33,898 nt of DNA from Streptomyces durocortorensis (GCF_016901035.1 NZ_JAFEUF010000056.1:1-33898); one strand, 5' to 3'. Positions 1 to 7,784 are shown, counted from the stretch's first letter. The notes: generated by a model not told the origin, from the sequence alone. A program made the numbers and translations.

Positions 1-25
1 ATTCTCGCTGCCTGTTGCTTATTTT

Positions 26-86
26 CCCCCCCCCCCGCCGGGGCGCCCCCCCCCCCCCCCCCCCGCGGGGCGCGCCCCCCCCCCCC
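26..86. repeat. Poly-C homopolymer tracts at window edge
   Basis: Three long C runs of 11 (26-36), 19 (46-64) and 12 (75-86) bases are separated by short G-rich blocks. Such runs are unusual even in Streptomyces DNA. They may be real low-complexity DNA or a badly resolved stretch at a contig edge. A substrate-binding protein gene would normally lie upstream of this transporter operon, but none is visible in these 118 bases. Confidence 0.75.
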
Positions 87-118
87 GCTTCGACGCACGT
101 GAGAAAGGGGCATGCGGG

Positions 119-1123
119 GTGCTGCGACTCGTCGTAAGAAGACTTCTCCAGCTCATTCCCACCCTGCTCGGCCTGTCGGTCCTGCTGTTCCTCTGGCTGA
201 ACCGACTGCCCGGCGGACCCGCCACAGCGATCCTGGGCGAGCGGGCCACCGAAGCCGAAGTGGCGAGAATCAACCGCGCACTCGGGCTCGACGAGCCGGT
301 GCACGTCCAGTACTGGCGCTTCCTCAAGCGCATCTTCGAGCTCGACCTGGGAACCTCCACCCAGACCGGCCAGCCGGTGTGGGACGAGTTCACCCGCGCC
401 TTCCCGGCCACCGTGGAGCTGAGCCTCGCGGCGATCCTCATCGCCGTCGTCATCGGTATCCCGATGGGCTACCTCGCGGCCAAGCACCGCGGCGGCTGGC
501 TGGACGTCGCCTCCGTCTCCGGATCGCTGCTCGGCATCTGCATCCCGGTCTTCTTCCTGGCCGTGCTGCTGCGCGGGATCTTCTCCGTACAGCTGCAGTG
601 GTTCCCGAGCCAGGGGCGGCTGGACTCCGGCATCAACGCCACCGACGTCACCGGATTCGCCGTCCTGGACGGCCTGTTGACCGGTGAGTTCGACGCGAGC
701 TGGAACGCGATCATGCACTTGATCCTGCCCGCCGTCGCACTGTCCTCGATCCCCCTCGCCGTCATCGTCCGGATGACCCGCGCCAGCGTCCTGGAGGTGC
801 TCGGCGAGGACTACATCCGCACCGCCGAGTCCAAGGGCCTCGACAAGAGGACCGTGCGCGGACGCCACGTGCTGCGCAACGCGCTGCTGCCGGTGATCAC
901 CGCGGTCGGCCTGCTGACCGGCAGCCTGCTCTCCGGCGCGGTGCTCACCGAGTCCGTCTTCGACTTCGGCGGCCTCGGCTCCTTCATCCGTACCGCGATC
1001 GACGGCCGCGACTACCCGGTCCTCGTCGGGTTCATCCTCTTCATCGCGATGGTGTACGTGCTGATCAACCTGTTGGTCGACCTCGCGTACAGCATCATCG
1101 ACCCCAGAGTGCGGGTGCACTGA
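119..1123 (+). CDS. Peptide ABC transporter permease, DppB/OppB type
   Basis: Inner-membrane permease subunit of an oligopeptide/dipeptide importer. The 334-residue protein has the family layout: an N-terminal membrane helix (LLQLIPTLLGLSVLLFL, residues about 10-26), a periplasmic-side region containing EAEVARINRALGLDEP, then a five-helix transport domain ending DPRVRVH. The cytoplasmic coupling (EAA-like) loop is near residues 230-250, around EDYIRTAESKGL. I chose the GTG at 119 because it gives the usual N-terminus and follows a GA-rich ribosome site (gaaagggg, about 8 nt away); an ATG at 112 is in another frame. The next permease begins 1 nt after the stop, so the two are co-transcribed. 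Substrate specificity cannot be read from this subunit. Confidence 0.93.
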   Translation: MLRLVVRRLLQLIPTLLGLSVLLFLWLNRLPGGPATAILGERATEAEVARINRALGLDEPVHVQYWRFLKRIFELDLGTSTQTGQPVWDEFTRAFPATVELSLAAILIAVVIGIPMGYLAAKHRGGWLDVASVSGSLLGICIPVFFLAVLLRGIFSVQLQWFPSQGRLDSGINATDVTGFAVLDGLLTGEFDASWNAIMHLILPAVALSSIPLAVIVRMTRASVLEVLGEDYIRTAESKGLDKRTVRGRHVLRNALLPVITAVGLLTGSLLSGAVLTESVFDFGGLGSFIRTAIDGRDYPVLVGFILFIAMVYVLINLLVDLAYSIIDPRVRVH

Positions 1124-1124
1124 C

Positions 1125-2087
1125 GTGACGATCCTGACCAACAAAGCAGACAAGATCGACCGTCTCGCCGAGCTGACGCAGAGCTCGGAGGCCGTCACGG
1201 GCACCAGCCTGTGGCGCGAGGCGTTCCGCCGGATGCGCTCCAGCAAGATGGCGATCATCGGCGCGGTCATCATCGGCGCGTTCGTCCTCATCGCCGTCGT
1301 CGGGCCGATGGTGGCCCCGCACGGCGCCACCGCGCAGAACTGGCGCAGCGAAGTCTTCCCCAACCAGGGCAAGTTCGTCGGCATGCGCGGCGAGAACTGG
1401 TTCGGCCTGGACCACCTGGGCCGCGACATGTTCTCCCGCTGGCTCGTCGGCGCCCGGCAGACGCTGCTCGTCGGTGTGGTCTCCATGCTCATCGGCCTGA
1501 TCGTCGGCGCGCTGGTCGGTGTGCTCTCGGGAGCCGCCGCCACCCTCGGCGGCAAGGCCGGGCAGCGCGTCGACACCGTGATCATGCGCTTCACCGACAT
1601 CATGCTGTCGCTGCCGTCCCTGCTGCTGGCCGTCTCCATCGCCGCGGTGCTCGGACAGTCGCTGACCACCGTGATGATCGCCGTGGGTGTCGTCCAGATC
1701 CCCATCTTCGCCCGCCTGCTGCGCGGTTCGATGCTGGTGCAGGGCGGCGCGGACTACGTGCTCGCCGCGAAGTCGGTCGGCATCCGGCGCAAGCGGATCG
1801 TGCTGACGCAGATCCTGCCCAACTCGCTGAGCCCCGTCATCGTCCAGGCGACGCTGAGCCTGGCCACCGCGATCATCGAGGCCGCGGCCCTGTCCTACCT
1901 GGGCCTCGGCAACCCCGACCCGGCCGTTCCCGAGTGGGGCGTGATGCTCTCCCAGGCGCAGCGCTTCTTCGACAACGAGCCGATGATGGCCGCCTACCCG
2001 GCCATCGGGATCATCATCACCGCCCTCGGCTTCACCCTGCTCGGCGAGGCCATGCGCGAAGCCCTCGACCCGAAGTTGCGAGGCTGA
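1125..2087 (+). CDS. Peptide ABC transporter permease, DppC/OppC type
   Basis: Second membrane permease of the same importer, pairing with the preceding DppB-like protein. The 320-residue protein has the OppC N-terminal pattern: a soluble stretch, then WREAFRRMRSSKMAIIGAVI leading into the first helix (about residues 30-65), then the FGLDHLGRDMFSRWLVGARQTL signature (about 90-112). The coupling loop DYVLAAKSVGIRRKRI is near residues 205-220, and the typical C-terminus contains EALDPKLRG. It starts with GTG 1 nt after the upstream stop, and the ATPase gene begins 6 nt after its own stop. It is clearly the second gene of a four-gene operon. Confidence 0.94.
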   Translation: MTILTNKADKIDRLAELTQSSEAVTGTSLWREAFRRMRSSKMAIIGAVIIGAFVLIAVVGPMVAPHGATAQNWRSEVFPNQGKFVGMRGENWFGLDHLGRDMFSRWLVGARQTLLVGVVSMLIGLIVGALVGVLSGAAATLGGKAGQRVDTVIMRFTDIMLSLPSLLLAVSIAAVLGQSLTTVMIAVGVVQIPIFARLLRGSMLVQGGADYVLAAKSVGIRRKRIVLTQILPNSLSPVIVQATLSLATAIIEAAALSYLGLGNPDPAVPEWGVMLSQAQRFFDNEPMMAAYPAIGIIITALGFTLLGEAMREALDPKLRG

Positions 2088-2093
2088 AGTCCC

Positions 2094-3086
2094 ATGTCAC
2101 TGCTCTCCGTTGAGGAACTCAGCGTCACCTTCACCGCCCGCGGCCGCAAGGACGCCACGGCCGTGGACGGCGTCTCCTTCGAGGTCGACCAGGGCCAGGT
2201 CGTGGGCCTGGTCGGCGAGTCCGGCTGCGGCAAGTCCGTCACCTCGCTCGCCCTGATGGGCCTGCTGCCCCGCAAGGCCGCGCGGATCGGCGGCCGTGCC
2301 GAGTTCGACGGCCAGAACCTGCTGACCATGAACGAGCGCAAGCTTCGCGACCTGCGCGGCAGCCAGCTCGCCATGATCTTCCAGGACCCGCTCTCCTCGC
2401 TGAACCCGGTCGTCCCCATCGGGATCCAGGTCACCGAGATCCTCCAGCGCCACCGCGGGCTGAAGGGCGAGAAGGCCCGTAAGGAAGCGGCCTCGCTGCT
2501 CGACCGGGTCGGCATCCCCGACCCGGACCGGCGGCTCAAGGAGTACCCGCACCAGCTCTCCGGCGGTATGCGCCAGCGGGCGCTGATCGCCATGGCGGTC
2601 GCCTGCGCGCCCCGCCTGCTGATCGCCGACGAGCCGACGACGGCACTCGATGTGACCATCCAGGCGCAGATCCTGGAGCTCCTGAAGGAGCTGGTCGACG
2701 AGGAGGGCACCGCCCTGCTGATGATCACGCACGACCTCGGCGTCGTCGCCGGCCTCTGCGACGAGGTCAACGTCCTCTACGCCGGACGGGCGGTGGAATC
2801 GGCTGGCCGCCGCGAGCTGTTCGCCCACCCCACCCACCCGTACGCGCACGGGCTGCTCGGCTCCATCCCGCGGCTGGACGCACCGCGCGGCGAGCCGCTC
2901 AACCCGATCCGCGGGTCCATCAACGACAAGATCGCCTGGGCCGACGGCTGCGCGTTCGCACCCCGGTGCGACCACTACACGATGGAGTGCCTCACCGGCA
3001 CCCCCGAACTGACCGAACCACGCGCGGCCGGACACCAGGTGCGCTGCGTCAACCCGGTCCTGCCCACTGCGGAGGTCCCGGCATGA
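2094..3086 (+). CDS. Peptide ABC transporter ATP-binding protein, DppD/OppD type
   Basis: First of two cytoplasmic ATPases that power the importer. Visible motifs are Walker A GESGCGKS (about residues 42-49), Q-loop region FQDPLSSLNP, signature LSGGMRQR (about 153-160), Walker B LLIADEPTTALD and the switch histidine in MITHDLG. The C-terminal oligopeptide-transporter extension carries cysteines in GCAFAPRCDHYTMEC, which in this family commonly bind an iron-sulfur cluster. At 330 residues it has normal length. The final TGA overlaps the ATG of the next gene (ATGA), indicating translational coupling with the partner ATPase. Confidence 0.95.
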   Translation: MSLLSVEELSVTFTARGRKDATAVDGVSFEVDQGQVVGLVGESGCGKSVTSLALMGLLPRKAARIGGRAEFDGQNLLTMNERKLRDLRGSQLAMIFQDPLSSLNPVVPIGIQVTEILQRHRGLKGEKARKEAASLLDRVGIPDPDRRLKEYPHQLSGGMRQRALIAMAVACAPRLLIADEPTTALDVTIQAQILELLKELVDEEGTALLMITHDLGVVAGLCDEVNVLYAGRAVESAGRRELFAHPTHPYAHGLLGSIPRLDAPRGEPLNPIRGSINDKIAWADGCAFAPRCDHYTMECLTGTPELTEPRAAGHQVRCVNPVLPTAEVPA

Positions 3087-4309
3087 GCCTGCTCGAACTG
3101 GACGACGTCAAAGTCCACTTCCCGGTCAAGAAGGGCCTCTTCTTCGACCGTACGGTGGGCCACGTCTACGCGGTCGACGGCGTCTCGCTGTCCATCGAGG
3201 CCGGTCAGACGTACGGCCTGGTCGGCGAGTCGGGCTGCGGCAAGACGACGCTCGGCCGGGCGGTCCTGCGGCTGAACGACATCACCGACGGCGGGGTCGT
3301 CTTCGACGGCACCGACCTGGCGAAGCTGCCGGGCGAGGAGATGCGGGCCTTCCGCCGCCGCCTCCAGATGGTCTTCCAGGACCCGCTGGGCAGCCTCAAC
3401 CCCCGGCAGAACATCGAGTCGATCCTGTCCGAGGGCATGGCCGCCCACGGCATCGGCAAGGACCAGGCGGAGCGCCGGGAGAAGATCAAGGACATCCTCG
3501 CCAAGGTCGGCCTGCCGTCCAACGCGATGTCCCGCTACCCGCACGAGTTCTCCGGCGGTCAGCGCCAGCGCATCGGCATCGCCCGCGCGCTGGTCCTGGA
3601 GCCGGACGTGATCATCTGCGACGAGCCGGTCTCCGCGCTCGACGTCTCGGTCCAGGCGCAGGTCATCAACCTGCTGGAGGAGCTCCAGGAGTCCCTCGGC
3701 CTGACCTACCTGGTGATCGCGCACGACCTCGCGGTCGTCCGGCACATCTCGGACGTCATCGGGGTGATGTACCTCGGCGGGCTCGTCGAGGAGGCCCCGA
3801 GCGACGCGCTGTACGCGGGGCCCCGGCACCCGTACACCAAGGCGCTGATGTCGGCGGTCCCGGTGCCCGACCCCGAGGTCGAGGACCGGCGCGAGCGCAT
3901 CCTGCTCCACGGCGACCTGCCCTCCCCGGCGAACCCGCCGGCCGGCTGCCGTTTCCACACCCGCTGCCCGTGGGTGCAGGAGACCAAGTGCGCCACGGAG
4001 CGCCCGCCGCTGCTGGACACCGGCGACGGCCACAAGGTGGCCTGCCACTTCACGGCCGAGATCGAGGCCGGGACGGTGAAGCAGACCCTGGCCACCGGGA
4101 TCGAGGCGGTCACGGGGACGGAGACCGTGGCGGCCGAGGCGGAGGAGGTCTCGGAGGGCGAGACCGCCGCCGAGCCCGAGGCCGCCGCTCCGGAGAAGGA
4201 GGAGGCTCCGGGCAAGGAGGAGCCCGCGACCGTGCCGGCTCAGGCCGACGCGGCGAAGACCGCCGACGCGGCGAAGGCCGACCGGGCGGAGGACAGCCCC
4301 AAGGCCTGA
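3083..4309 (+). CDS. Peptide ABC transporter ATP-binding protein, DppF/OppF type, with acidic tail
   Basis: Second ATPase of the importer. The ATG at 3083 overlaps the upstream stop and gives the usual N-terminus MSLLELDDVKVHFPVKKG; upstream in-frame codons lie inside the preceding gene and are rejected. Motifs are Walker A GESGCGKT (about residues 48-55), signature FSGGQRQR, Walker B VIICDEPVSALD, switch His in AHDLAVV, and a cysteine-containing C-terminal region (CRFHTRCPWVQETKC). Oddly, after the normal family end near ACHFTAEIEAG the protein continues about 70 residues as an Ala/Glu/Lys-rich, probably disordered tail. Its codon use looks like the rest of the gene, so I infer a real extension, not a frameshift. 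Confidence 0.94.
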   Translation: MSLLELDDVKVHFPVKKGLFFDRTVGHVYAVDGVSLSIEAGQTYGLVGESGCGKTTLGRAVLRLNDITDGGVVFDGTDLAKLPGEEMRAFRRRLQMVFQDPLGSLNPRQNIESILSEGMAAHGIGKDQAERREKIKDILAKVGLPSNAMSRYPHEFSGGQRQRIGIARALVLEPDVIICDEPVSALDVSVQAQVINLLEELQESLGLTYLVIAHDLAVVRHISDVIGVMYLGGLVEEAPSDALYAGPRHPYTKALMSAVPVPDPEVEDRRERILLHGDLPSPANPPAGCRFHTRCPWVQETKCATERPPLLDTGDGHKVACHFTAEIEAGTVKQTLATGIEAVTGTETVAAEAEEVSEGETAAEPEAAAPEKEEAPGKEEPATVPAQADAAKTADAAKADRAEDSPKA

Positions 4310-4334
4310 GCACCGGCACAATTGCCCGGTGCTC
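4308..4334 (+). terminator. Hairpin spanning ABC operon stop and next start codon
   Basis: GAGCACCGG (4308-4316) pairs perfectly with CCGGTGCTC (4326-4334) around a 9-nt loop. The stem contains most of the dppF-like TGA stop and, on the other arm, the GTG start of the next gene. It probably ends the ABC operon. There is no T-tract, as is common for actinobacterial terminators. Confidence 0.6.
4317..4322 (+). promoter_or_regulatory. Putative -10 element, leaderless start of TRIC gene
   Basis: CACAAT, one base from TANNNT, lies exactly 6 nt before the GTG at 4329 and inside the loop of the 4308-4334 hairpin. This spacing would place the transcription start at or next to the start codon. No clear -35 element was seen. 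Confidence 0.35.
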
Positions 4335-5000
4335 ACCGAACTGTTCACGCCCTCCGTCCAGCATGCGCTCGACCTCGTCGGGATCTTCGTCTTCGCGATC
4401 TCGGGCGCCCTGCTCGCCGTCCGCAAGAACTTCGATGTCTTCGGCATCGCGGTTCTCGCGGAGGTGACAGCGCTGGGCGGGGGGCTGTTCCGCGACGTCA
4501 TGATCGGCGCGGTCCCGCCCGCGGCCTTCACCGACCTCGGCTACTTCATCACCCCGCTGTTCGCCGCCGTCCTGGTCTTCTTCCTCCACCCGCACGTGGA
4601 GCGCATCCAGGTCGGCGTCAACGTCTTCGACGCGGCGGGGCTCGGGCTGTTCTGTGTGACCGGCACGGTCAAGGCGTACGAGTACGGCCTCGGGCTCACC
4701 GCGTCCGCCGCGCTCGGCCTGGCCACCGCGGTCGGCGGCGGTGTGCTGCGGGACGTGCTGGCCAACGAGGTGCCCTCGCTGCTGCGCTGGGACCGCGACC
4801 TGTACGCGGTGCCCGCGATCGTCGGCGCGACCATGGTGGTCCTGTGCATCCGCTTCGACACCCTCAACGCGCTGACCAGCGGCCTGGCGGTGATCGCCGC
4901 GTTCGTCCTGCGCCTGCTGGCGCTGCGCTTCCACTGGCGGGCGCCGCGCGCGTACAACCGCTCGTCGGCGCGGGCCGAGGAGGGTTCGGCGGCGACCTGA
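4329..5000 (+). CDS. TRIC/UPF0126 (YadS-like) family cation channel protein
   Basis: Small integral membrane protein of 223 residues with about seven hydrophobic helices arranged as an internal repeat. The two halves carry the matching glycine-rich motifs ALGGGLFRDVMIG (about residues 48-60) and AVGGGVLRDVLANEVP (about 138-153), the hallmark of the UPF0126/TRIC family. Prokaryotic TRIC proteins are trimeric monovalent cation channels; the physiological role here is unknown. The GTG start at 4329 has no ribosome site, and its codon lies in the right arm of the terminator-like hairpin, consistent with a leaderless message of its own. The C-terminus after about residue 205 is polar and probably cytoplasmic. 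Confidence 0.88.
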   Translation: MLTELFTPSVQHALDLVGIFVFAISGALLAVRKNFDVFGIAVLAEVTALGGGLFRDVMIGAVPPAAFTDLGYFITPLFAAVLVFFLHPHVERIQVGVNVFDAAGLGLFCVTGTVKAYEYGLGLTASAALGLATAVGGGVLRDVLANEVPSLLRWDRDLYAVPAIVGATMVVLCIRFDTLNALTSGLAVIAAFVLRLLALRFHWRAPRAYNRSSARAEEGSAAT

Positions 5001-5054
5001 CGCCGAGCCCTTCTCGGCCGACGAAAAAGCTACCGCTCAGTAATGCAATCGGTG

Positions 5055-5060
5055 TACGGT
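5055..5060 (+). promoter_or_regulatory. Putative -10 element of thioesterase-like gene
   Basis: TACGGT fits TANNNT and ends 7 nt before the ATG at 5068. No Shine-Dalgarno sequence precedes that ATG, so a leaderless transcript is plausible. A TCAGTAA motif at 5037-5043 resembles the boxes beside the TetR gene at 7668, but one 7-mer is weak evidence. Confidence 0.4.
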
Positions 5061-5067
5061 GCATGCC

Positions 5068-5949
5068 ATGGCACAGGCAGCGACTGAGGCAGTGACCGGA
5101 GCGGCTCGGACCGCCGGGGCGACCATCGGCGACAGCGAGTTCGACCGGGACACGGCGGTCACCCGGCGCGAGGAGGGCGTCTACGACGCGGAGCTCTCCG
5201 CGGGCTGGACGATCATCCACGCCGTCAACGGCGGCTATCTGCTGGCCCTGCTGGGCCGGGCCCTGGGAGAGGCCCTGCCGCACCCCGACCCGTTCTCCGT
5301 CTCCGCGCACTACCTCACCGCGTCCGAGCCCGGCCCCGCCGTCGTACGCACCCAGGTCGTCCGCACCGGCCGTACCCTCTCCACGGGTCAGGCCTCCCTC
5401 TTCCAGTACGCCGAGGACGGCAGCGAGATCGAGCGCATCCGGGTCCTGGCCACCTACGGCGACCTGGACACCCTCCCCGACGACGTCCGCACGTCGGCCC
5501 TGCCGCCCGCCATGCCCGACCGGGACCACTGCCTCGGCCCGAGCGACGGCGCGCCGAGGATCCCGGGCAGCTCCGCCATCACCGACCGCCTCGACATCAA
5601 GCTCGACCCCGCGACCGTCGGCTGGGCGATCGGCGCCCCGTCCGGCAAGGGAGAGATGCGCGGCTGGTTCGGCCTCGCCGACGGCCGCGACCCGGACCCG
5701 CTGTCGCTGCTGCTCACCGTGGACGCCCTGCCGCCGACCTCGTTCGAGCTGGGCCTGACCGGCTGGACCCCCACCGTCGAGCTGACCACCCACATCCGCT
5801 GCCGCCCCGCCCCGGGCCCGCTGCGCGTCGCCATCACCACCCGCAACCTCGCGGGCGGCTTCCTGGAGGAGGACGCCGAGGTCTGGGACAGCGCCGACCG
5901 CCTGGTCGCCCAGTCCCGCCAGCTCGCCAAGGCCCCGCGCGGCAAGTAG
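5068..5949 (+). CDS. Acyl-CoA thioesterase-like double-hotdog protein
   Basis: Cytosolic protein of 293 residues resembling the actinobacterial thioesterase family with tandem hotdog domains (TesB-like / 4HBT_3). Pointers are the N-terminal half with SAGWTIIHAVNGGYLLALLGRAL (about residues 40-62, the first hotdog helix), the strand region DPFSVSAHYLTASEPGPAVV, and the C-terminal repeat with GWTPTVELTTHIRCRPAPGPL. The likely reaction is hydrolysis of an acyl-CoA, but the substrate is unknown and some members are catalytically uncharacterised. I prefer the ATG at 5068 over the GTG at 5059, since the former has the -10-like hexamer at leaderless spacing. It stands alone, followed by a hairpin. 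Confidence 0.8.
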   Translation: MAQAATEAVTGAARTAGATIGDSEFDRDTAVTRREEGVYDAELSAGWTIIHAVNGGYLLALLGRALGEALPHPDPFSVSAHYLTASEPGPAVVRTQVVRTGRTLSTGQASLFQYAEDGSEIERIRVLATYGDLDTLPDDVRTSALPPAMPDRDHCLGPSDGAPRIPGSSAITDRLDIKLDPATVGWAIGAPSGKGEMRGWFGLADGRDPDPLSLLLTVDALPPTSFELGLTGWTPTVELTTHIRCRPAPGPLRVAITTRNLAGGFLEEDAEVWDSADRLVAQSRQLAKAPRGK

Positions 5950-5959
5950 CCGCGACAGC

Positions 5960-5981
5960 GCCCGGGGCCCCCGCCCCGGGC
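5960..5981 (+). terminator. Hairpin after thioesterase-like gene
   Basis: GCCCGGGG (5960-5967) pairs perfectly with CCCCGGGC (5974-5981) around a 6-nt loop, 10 nt after the stop at 5949. A strong GC stem without a T-run. Confidence 0.6.
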
Positions 5982-6012
5982 CTGCGTCCGGGGCCTGCGT
6001 CCGGGGCCTGCG
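5981..6012 (+). repeat. 13-bp tandem direct repeat
   Basis: CCTGCGTCCGGGG occurs at 5981-5993 and 5994-6006, followed by a partial third copy (CCTGCG, 6007-6012) just before the WYL regulator promoter region. Probably slippage-derived; no function is evident. Confidence 0.7.
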
Positions 6013-6014
6013 GT

Positions 6015-6020
6015 CATCAT
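6015..6020 (+). promoter_or_regulatory. Putative -10 element, leaderless start of WYL regulator
   Basis: CATCAT lies exactly 6 nt before the GTG at 6027 and sits between short inverted arms CGGTC and GACCG. It deviates from TANNNT at its first base. No ribosome site is visible before the GTG. Confidence 0.3.
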
Positions 6021-6026
6021 GGACCG

Positions 6027-7010
6027 GTGAAATCCGACCGGCTGCTCTCCGTCCTCCTGCTGCTCCAGACCCGGGGCACGGTCCCCGCCACCGAGCTGGC
6101 CGAGCGCCTCCACGTCTCCGTACGCACCATCTACCGGGACGTCGAGGCGCTCTCCGCCGCCGGCGTGCCCGTCTACGCCGAACGCGGCCGGTACGGCGGC
6201 ATCGCCCTGCTCCCCGGTTTCCGCACCGACGTCACCGGCCTCACCGCCGACGAGGCGCGCGCCCTGTTCGTGTTCACCGCCGACGACGCGCACGCCGCGC
6301 TGGGCCTGGACGCCGCGCTCGGCTCCGCCCTGCGCAAGGTCATGGCCGCCCTGCCCGCCCCGCACCGCCCGGCCGCCGAGGAGACCAGCCGCCGCATCCT
6401 CGTCGACCCGGCCCGCTGGACGATCGGCCCCCGGGCGGCCGTCGACGTCGCCGAACTCCACGAGGCCGTCCTCGCGGACGTGCGGCTGCGCCTGCGCTAC
6501 CGGCACAGCGGCGCGGACGCCCCGCGCGACTACACCGTCGACCCGTACGGCCTCGTCGTGAAGGCCGGTGTCTGGTACCTGGTCGCGGACCTCGACGGCG
6601 ACCCCCGCCTCTTCCGCGCCGACCGGATCCGCACGGCGGAGGCCACCGGCGACCCCGTACGGCGGCGCGCCGGGGCGGAGTTGGCGCAGGTGTGGGAGAC
6701 GCTGCGCGCCGGGGTGGAGCAGCGCCCCTCGGCGGTACGTCTGCGGGTCCGGGTGCACCGCCCCCGCCTGGAGCTGTTCCGGCGGCTGAACGCGGGCGTG
6801 CTGACCGGGGAGCCGCAGCCGGACGCGCCCCGGCCGGGGGGGGGGGCGGGGGGGTGGGGGGGGGCGGAGCTGGCCGTGTCGGAGGCCGGCTGGGCGCGGT
6901 CGCTCCTCGCGTTCGGGCCGACGGTGGAGGTCCTCGACCCGCCCGAGGCCCGCACCCTGCTGGCGGAGGTGGCCGCCGAGGTCGTCGAGCTGTACGCGGA
7001 CGGCGGCTGA
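6027..7010 (+). CDS. WYL-domain transcriptional regulator (YafY/DeoR type)
   Basis: DNA-binding regulator of 327 residues. An N-terminal winged helix-turn-helix (ATELAERLHVSVRTIYRDVEAL, about residues 19-40) is followed by GVPVYAERGRYGGIALLPGF, diagnostic of the family. A central WYL domain contains DYTVDPYGLVVKAGVWYLVAD (about 168-188). The C-terminal WCX-like region ends FGPTVEVLDPPEARTLLAEV. WYL proteins often sense ligands or nucleic acids; the target here is unknown. Between about residues 270 and 280 the gene runs through G tracts of 11, 7 and 9 bases, encoding a Gly-rich insertion inside the ligand-domain region. The frame is restored afterwards, but any slippage would truncate the protein. 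Confidence 0.88.
   Translation: MKSDRLLSVLLLLQTRGTVPATELAERLHVSVRTIYRDVEALSAAGVPVYAERGRYGGIALLPGFRTDVTGLTADEARALFVFTADDAHAALGLDAALGSALRKVMAALPAPHRPAAEETSRRILVDPARWTIGPRAAVDVAELHEAVLADVRLRLRYRHSGADAPRDYTVDPYGLVVKAGVWYLVADLDGDPRLFRADRIRTAEATGDPVRRRAGAELAQVWETLRAGVEQRPSAVRLRVRVHRPRLELFRRLNAGVLTGEPQPDAPRPGGGAGGWGGAELAVSEAGWARSLLAFGPTVEVLDPPEARTLLAEVAAEVVELYADGG
6836..6864. repeat. Poly-G tracts inside WYL regulator gene
   Basis: G runs of 11 (6836-6846), 7 (6848-6854) and 9 (6856-6864) are interrupted only by one C and one T. They are in frame as written. They could be a mutation hotspot or a base-calling problem, and they resemble the C tracts at 26-86. Confidence 0.8.
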
Positions 7011-7041
7011 CCCGGCCCTCCGGGACGGCGGCGGCGTCCGC

Positions 7042-7668
7042 TCACCCCTCGTCCAGCCAGTGCGCCCGGCCGATGGTGACCAGCCGCAGGCGCCGCCTCG
7101 CCACCCGGACGACCTCCGCCTCACCCTCCGGCCCGGCCTCCAGCAGGGTCGACGTGGTGATCACCATGTGGTCCACGTACAGCCCGCCGAGCATCAGCAG
7201 ATCCTCCTCGCTCCAGTCGGCGGAGCCCGGCTCCTGGCCGAGCGCGCACGCCACCTCCTCGGCGAACCGCCGCAGTTGGGCCGCGATCGCTTCGCGCACC
7301 GGGCCCACCCCGCCGTGCTGCTCCCGGGCGATGAACCGGAAGTGGGCGGGCTGCGCGCCGACATGACGTGCTATCACCTCCACGCTGCGGTCCAGTCGCT
7401 CCTCGCTGTCGCCCGTCTCCGCGAGCACCGCGCCGATCAGCCCGTGCAGGCTGCCCAGGGTCTCCTCGACCAGGGCGACGCCGAGCGCGGCGGTGTCCTC
7501 GAAGTGCCGGTAGAAGGCCGTCGGGGTGACCCCGGCGGCCCGGGTGACCTCCCGCAGTCCCAGGCTGCTCAGACTCTGGTGCTCCAGCAGGACGAGCGCC
7601 GCGTCCAGGAGGGCCTGGCGTGTTCGGAGCTTCTGGGTCTGGCGGATTCCGGTGGCGGTGTGACTCAT
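7042..7668 (-). CDS. TetR-family transcriptional regulator, FabR-like
   Basis: Repressor-type protein of 208 residues. The N-terminal helix-turn-helix reads LREVTRAAGVTPTAFYRHFED (about residues 37-57), followed by LGVALVEETLGSL. This, and the middle segment FRFIAREQHGGVGPVREAIAAQL, closely match what I recall of E. coli FabR, the repressor of unsaturated fatty-acid synthesis genes. A role in lipid homeostasis is therefore an inference; no desaturase or fab gene lies in the window. The ATG at 7668 is preceded on its own strand by TTTACT with a 7-nt gap, suggesting a leaderless message. It is divergent from a small membrane-protein gene, with TCAGTRAAC boxes in the shared intergenic region. 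Confidence 0.9.
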   Translation of the reverse strand: MSHTATGIRQTQKLRTRQALLDAALVLLEHQSLSSLGLREVTRAAGVTPTAFYRHFEDTAALGVALVEETLGSLHGLIGAVLAETGDSEERLDRSVEVIARHVGAQPAHFRFIAREQHGGVGPVREAIAAQLRRFAEEVACALGQEPGSADWSEEDLLMLGGLYVDHMVITTSTLLEAGPEGEAEVVRVARRRLRLVTIGRAHWLDEG

Positions 7669-7672
7669 GCCA

Positions 7673-7738
7673 TTCAGTAAACAACCGTTCTCCGAGTCGA
7701 GGAAGGGCTGCGGGGTTTAGACTTCCAAGTCAGTGAAC
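7673..7738. promoter_or_regulatory. Divergent TetR intergenic region with repeated TCAGTRAAC boxes
   Basis: Two similar sequences, TTCAGTAAAC (7673-7682) and GTCAGTGAAC (7729-7738), flank the divergent promoters. The first overlaps the presumed -10 of the TetR gene (7676-7681, minus strand). The second adjoins a short inverted repeat GACTT-CC-AAGTC (7720-7731) that overlaps TAGACT (7718-7723), a plausible -10 for the plus-strand gene. I infer operator sites for autoregulation and control of the divergent gene. Confidence 0.45.
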
Positions 7739-7784
7739 ACTCGTACTCCGAACGGCCTTCGTCGTCGCACAGAGAGGTTCCGTC

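Noticed and set aside
1..118. Start of a truncated upstream gene in the first bases
   Set aside because: The stretch is dominated by C homopolymers and no frame shows a recognisable protein end.
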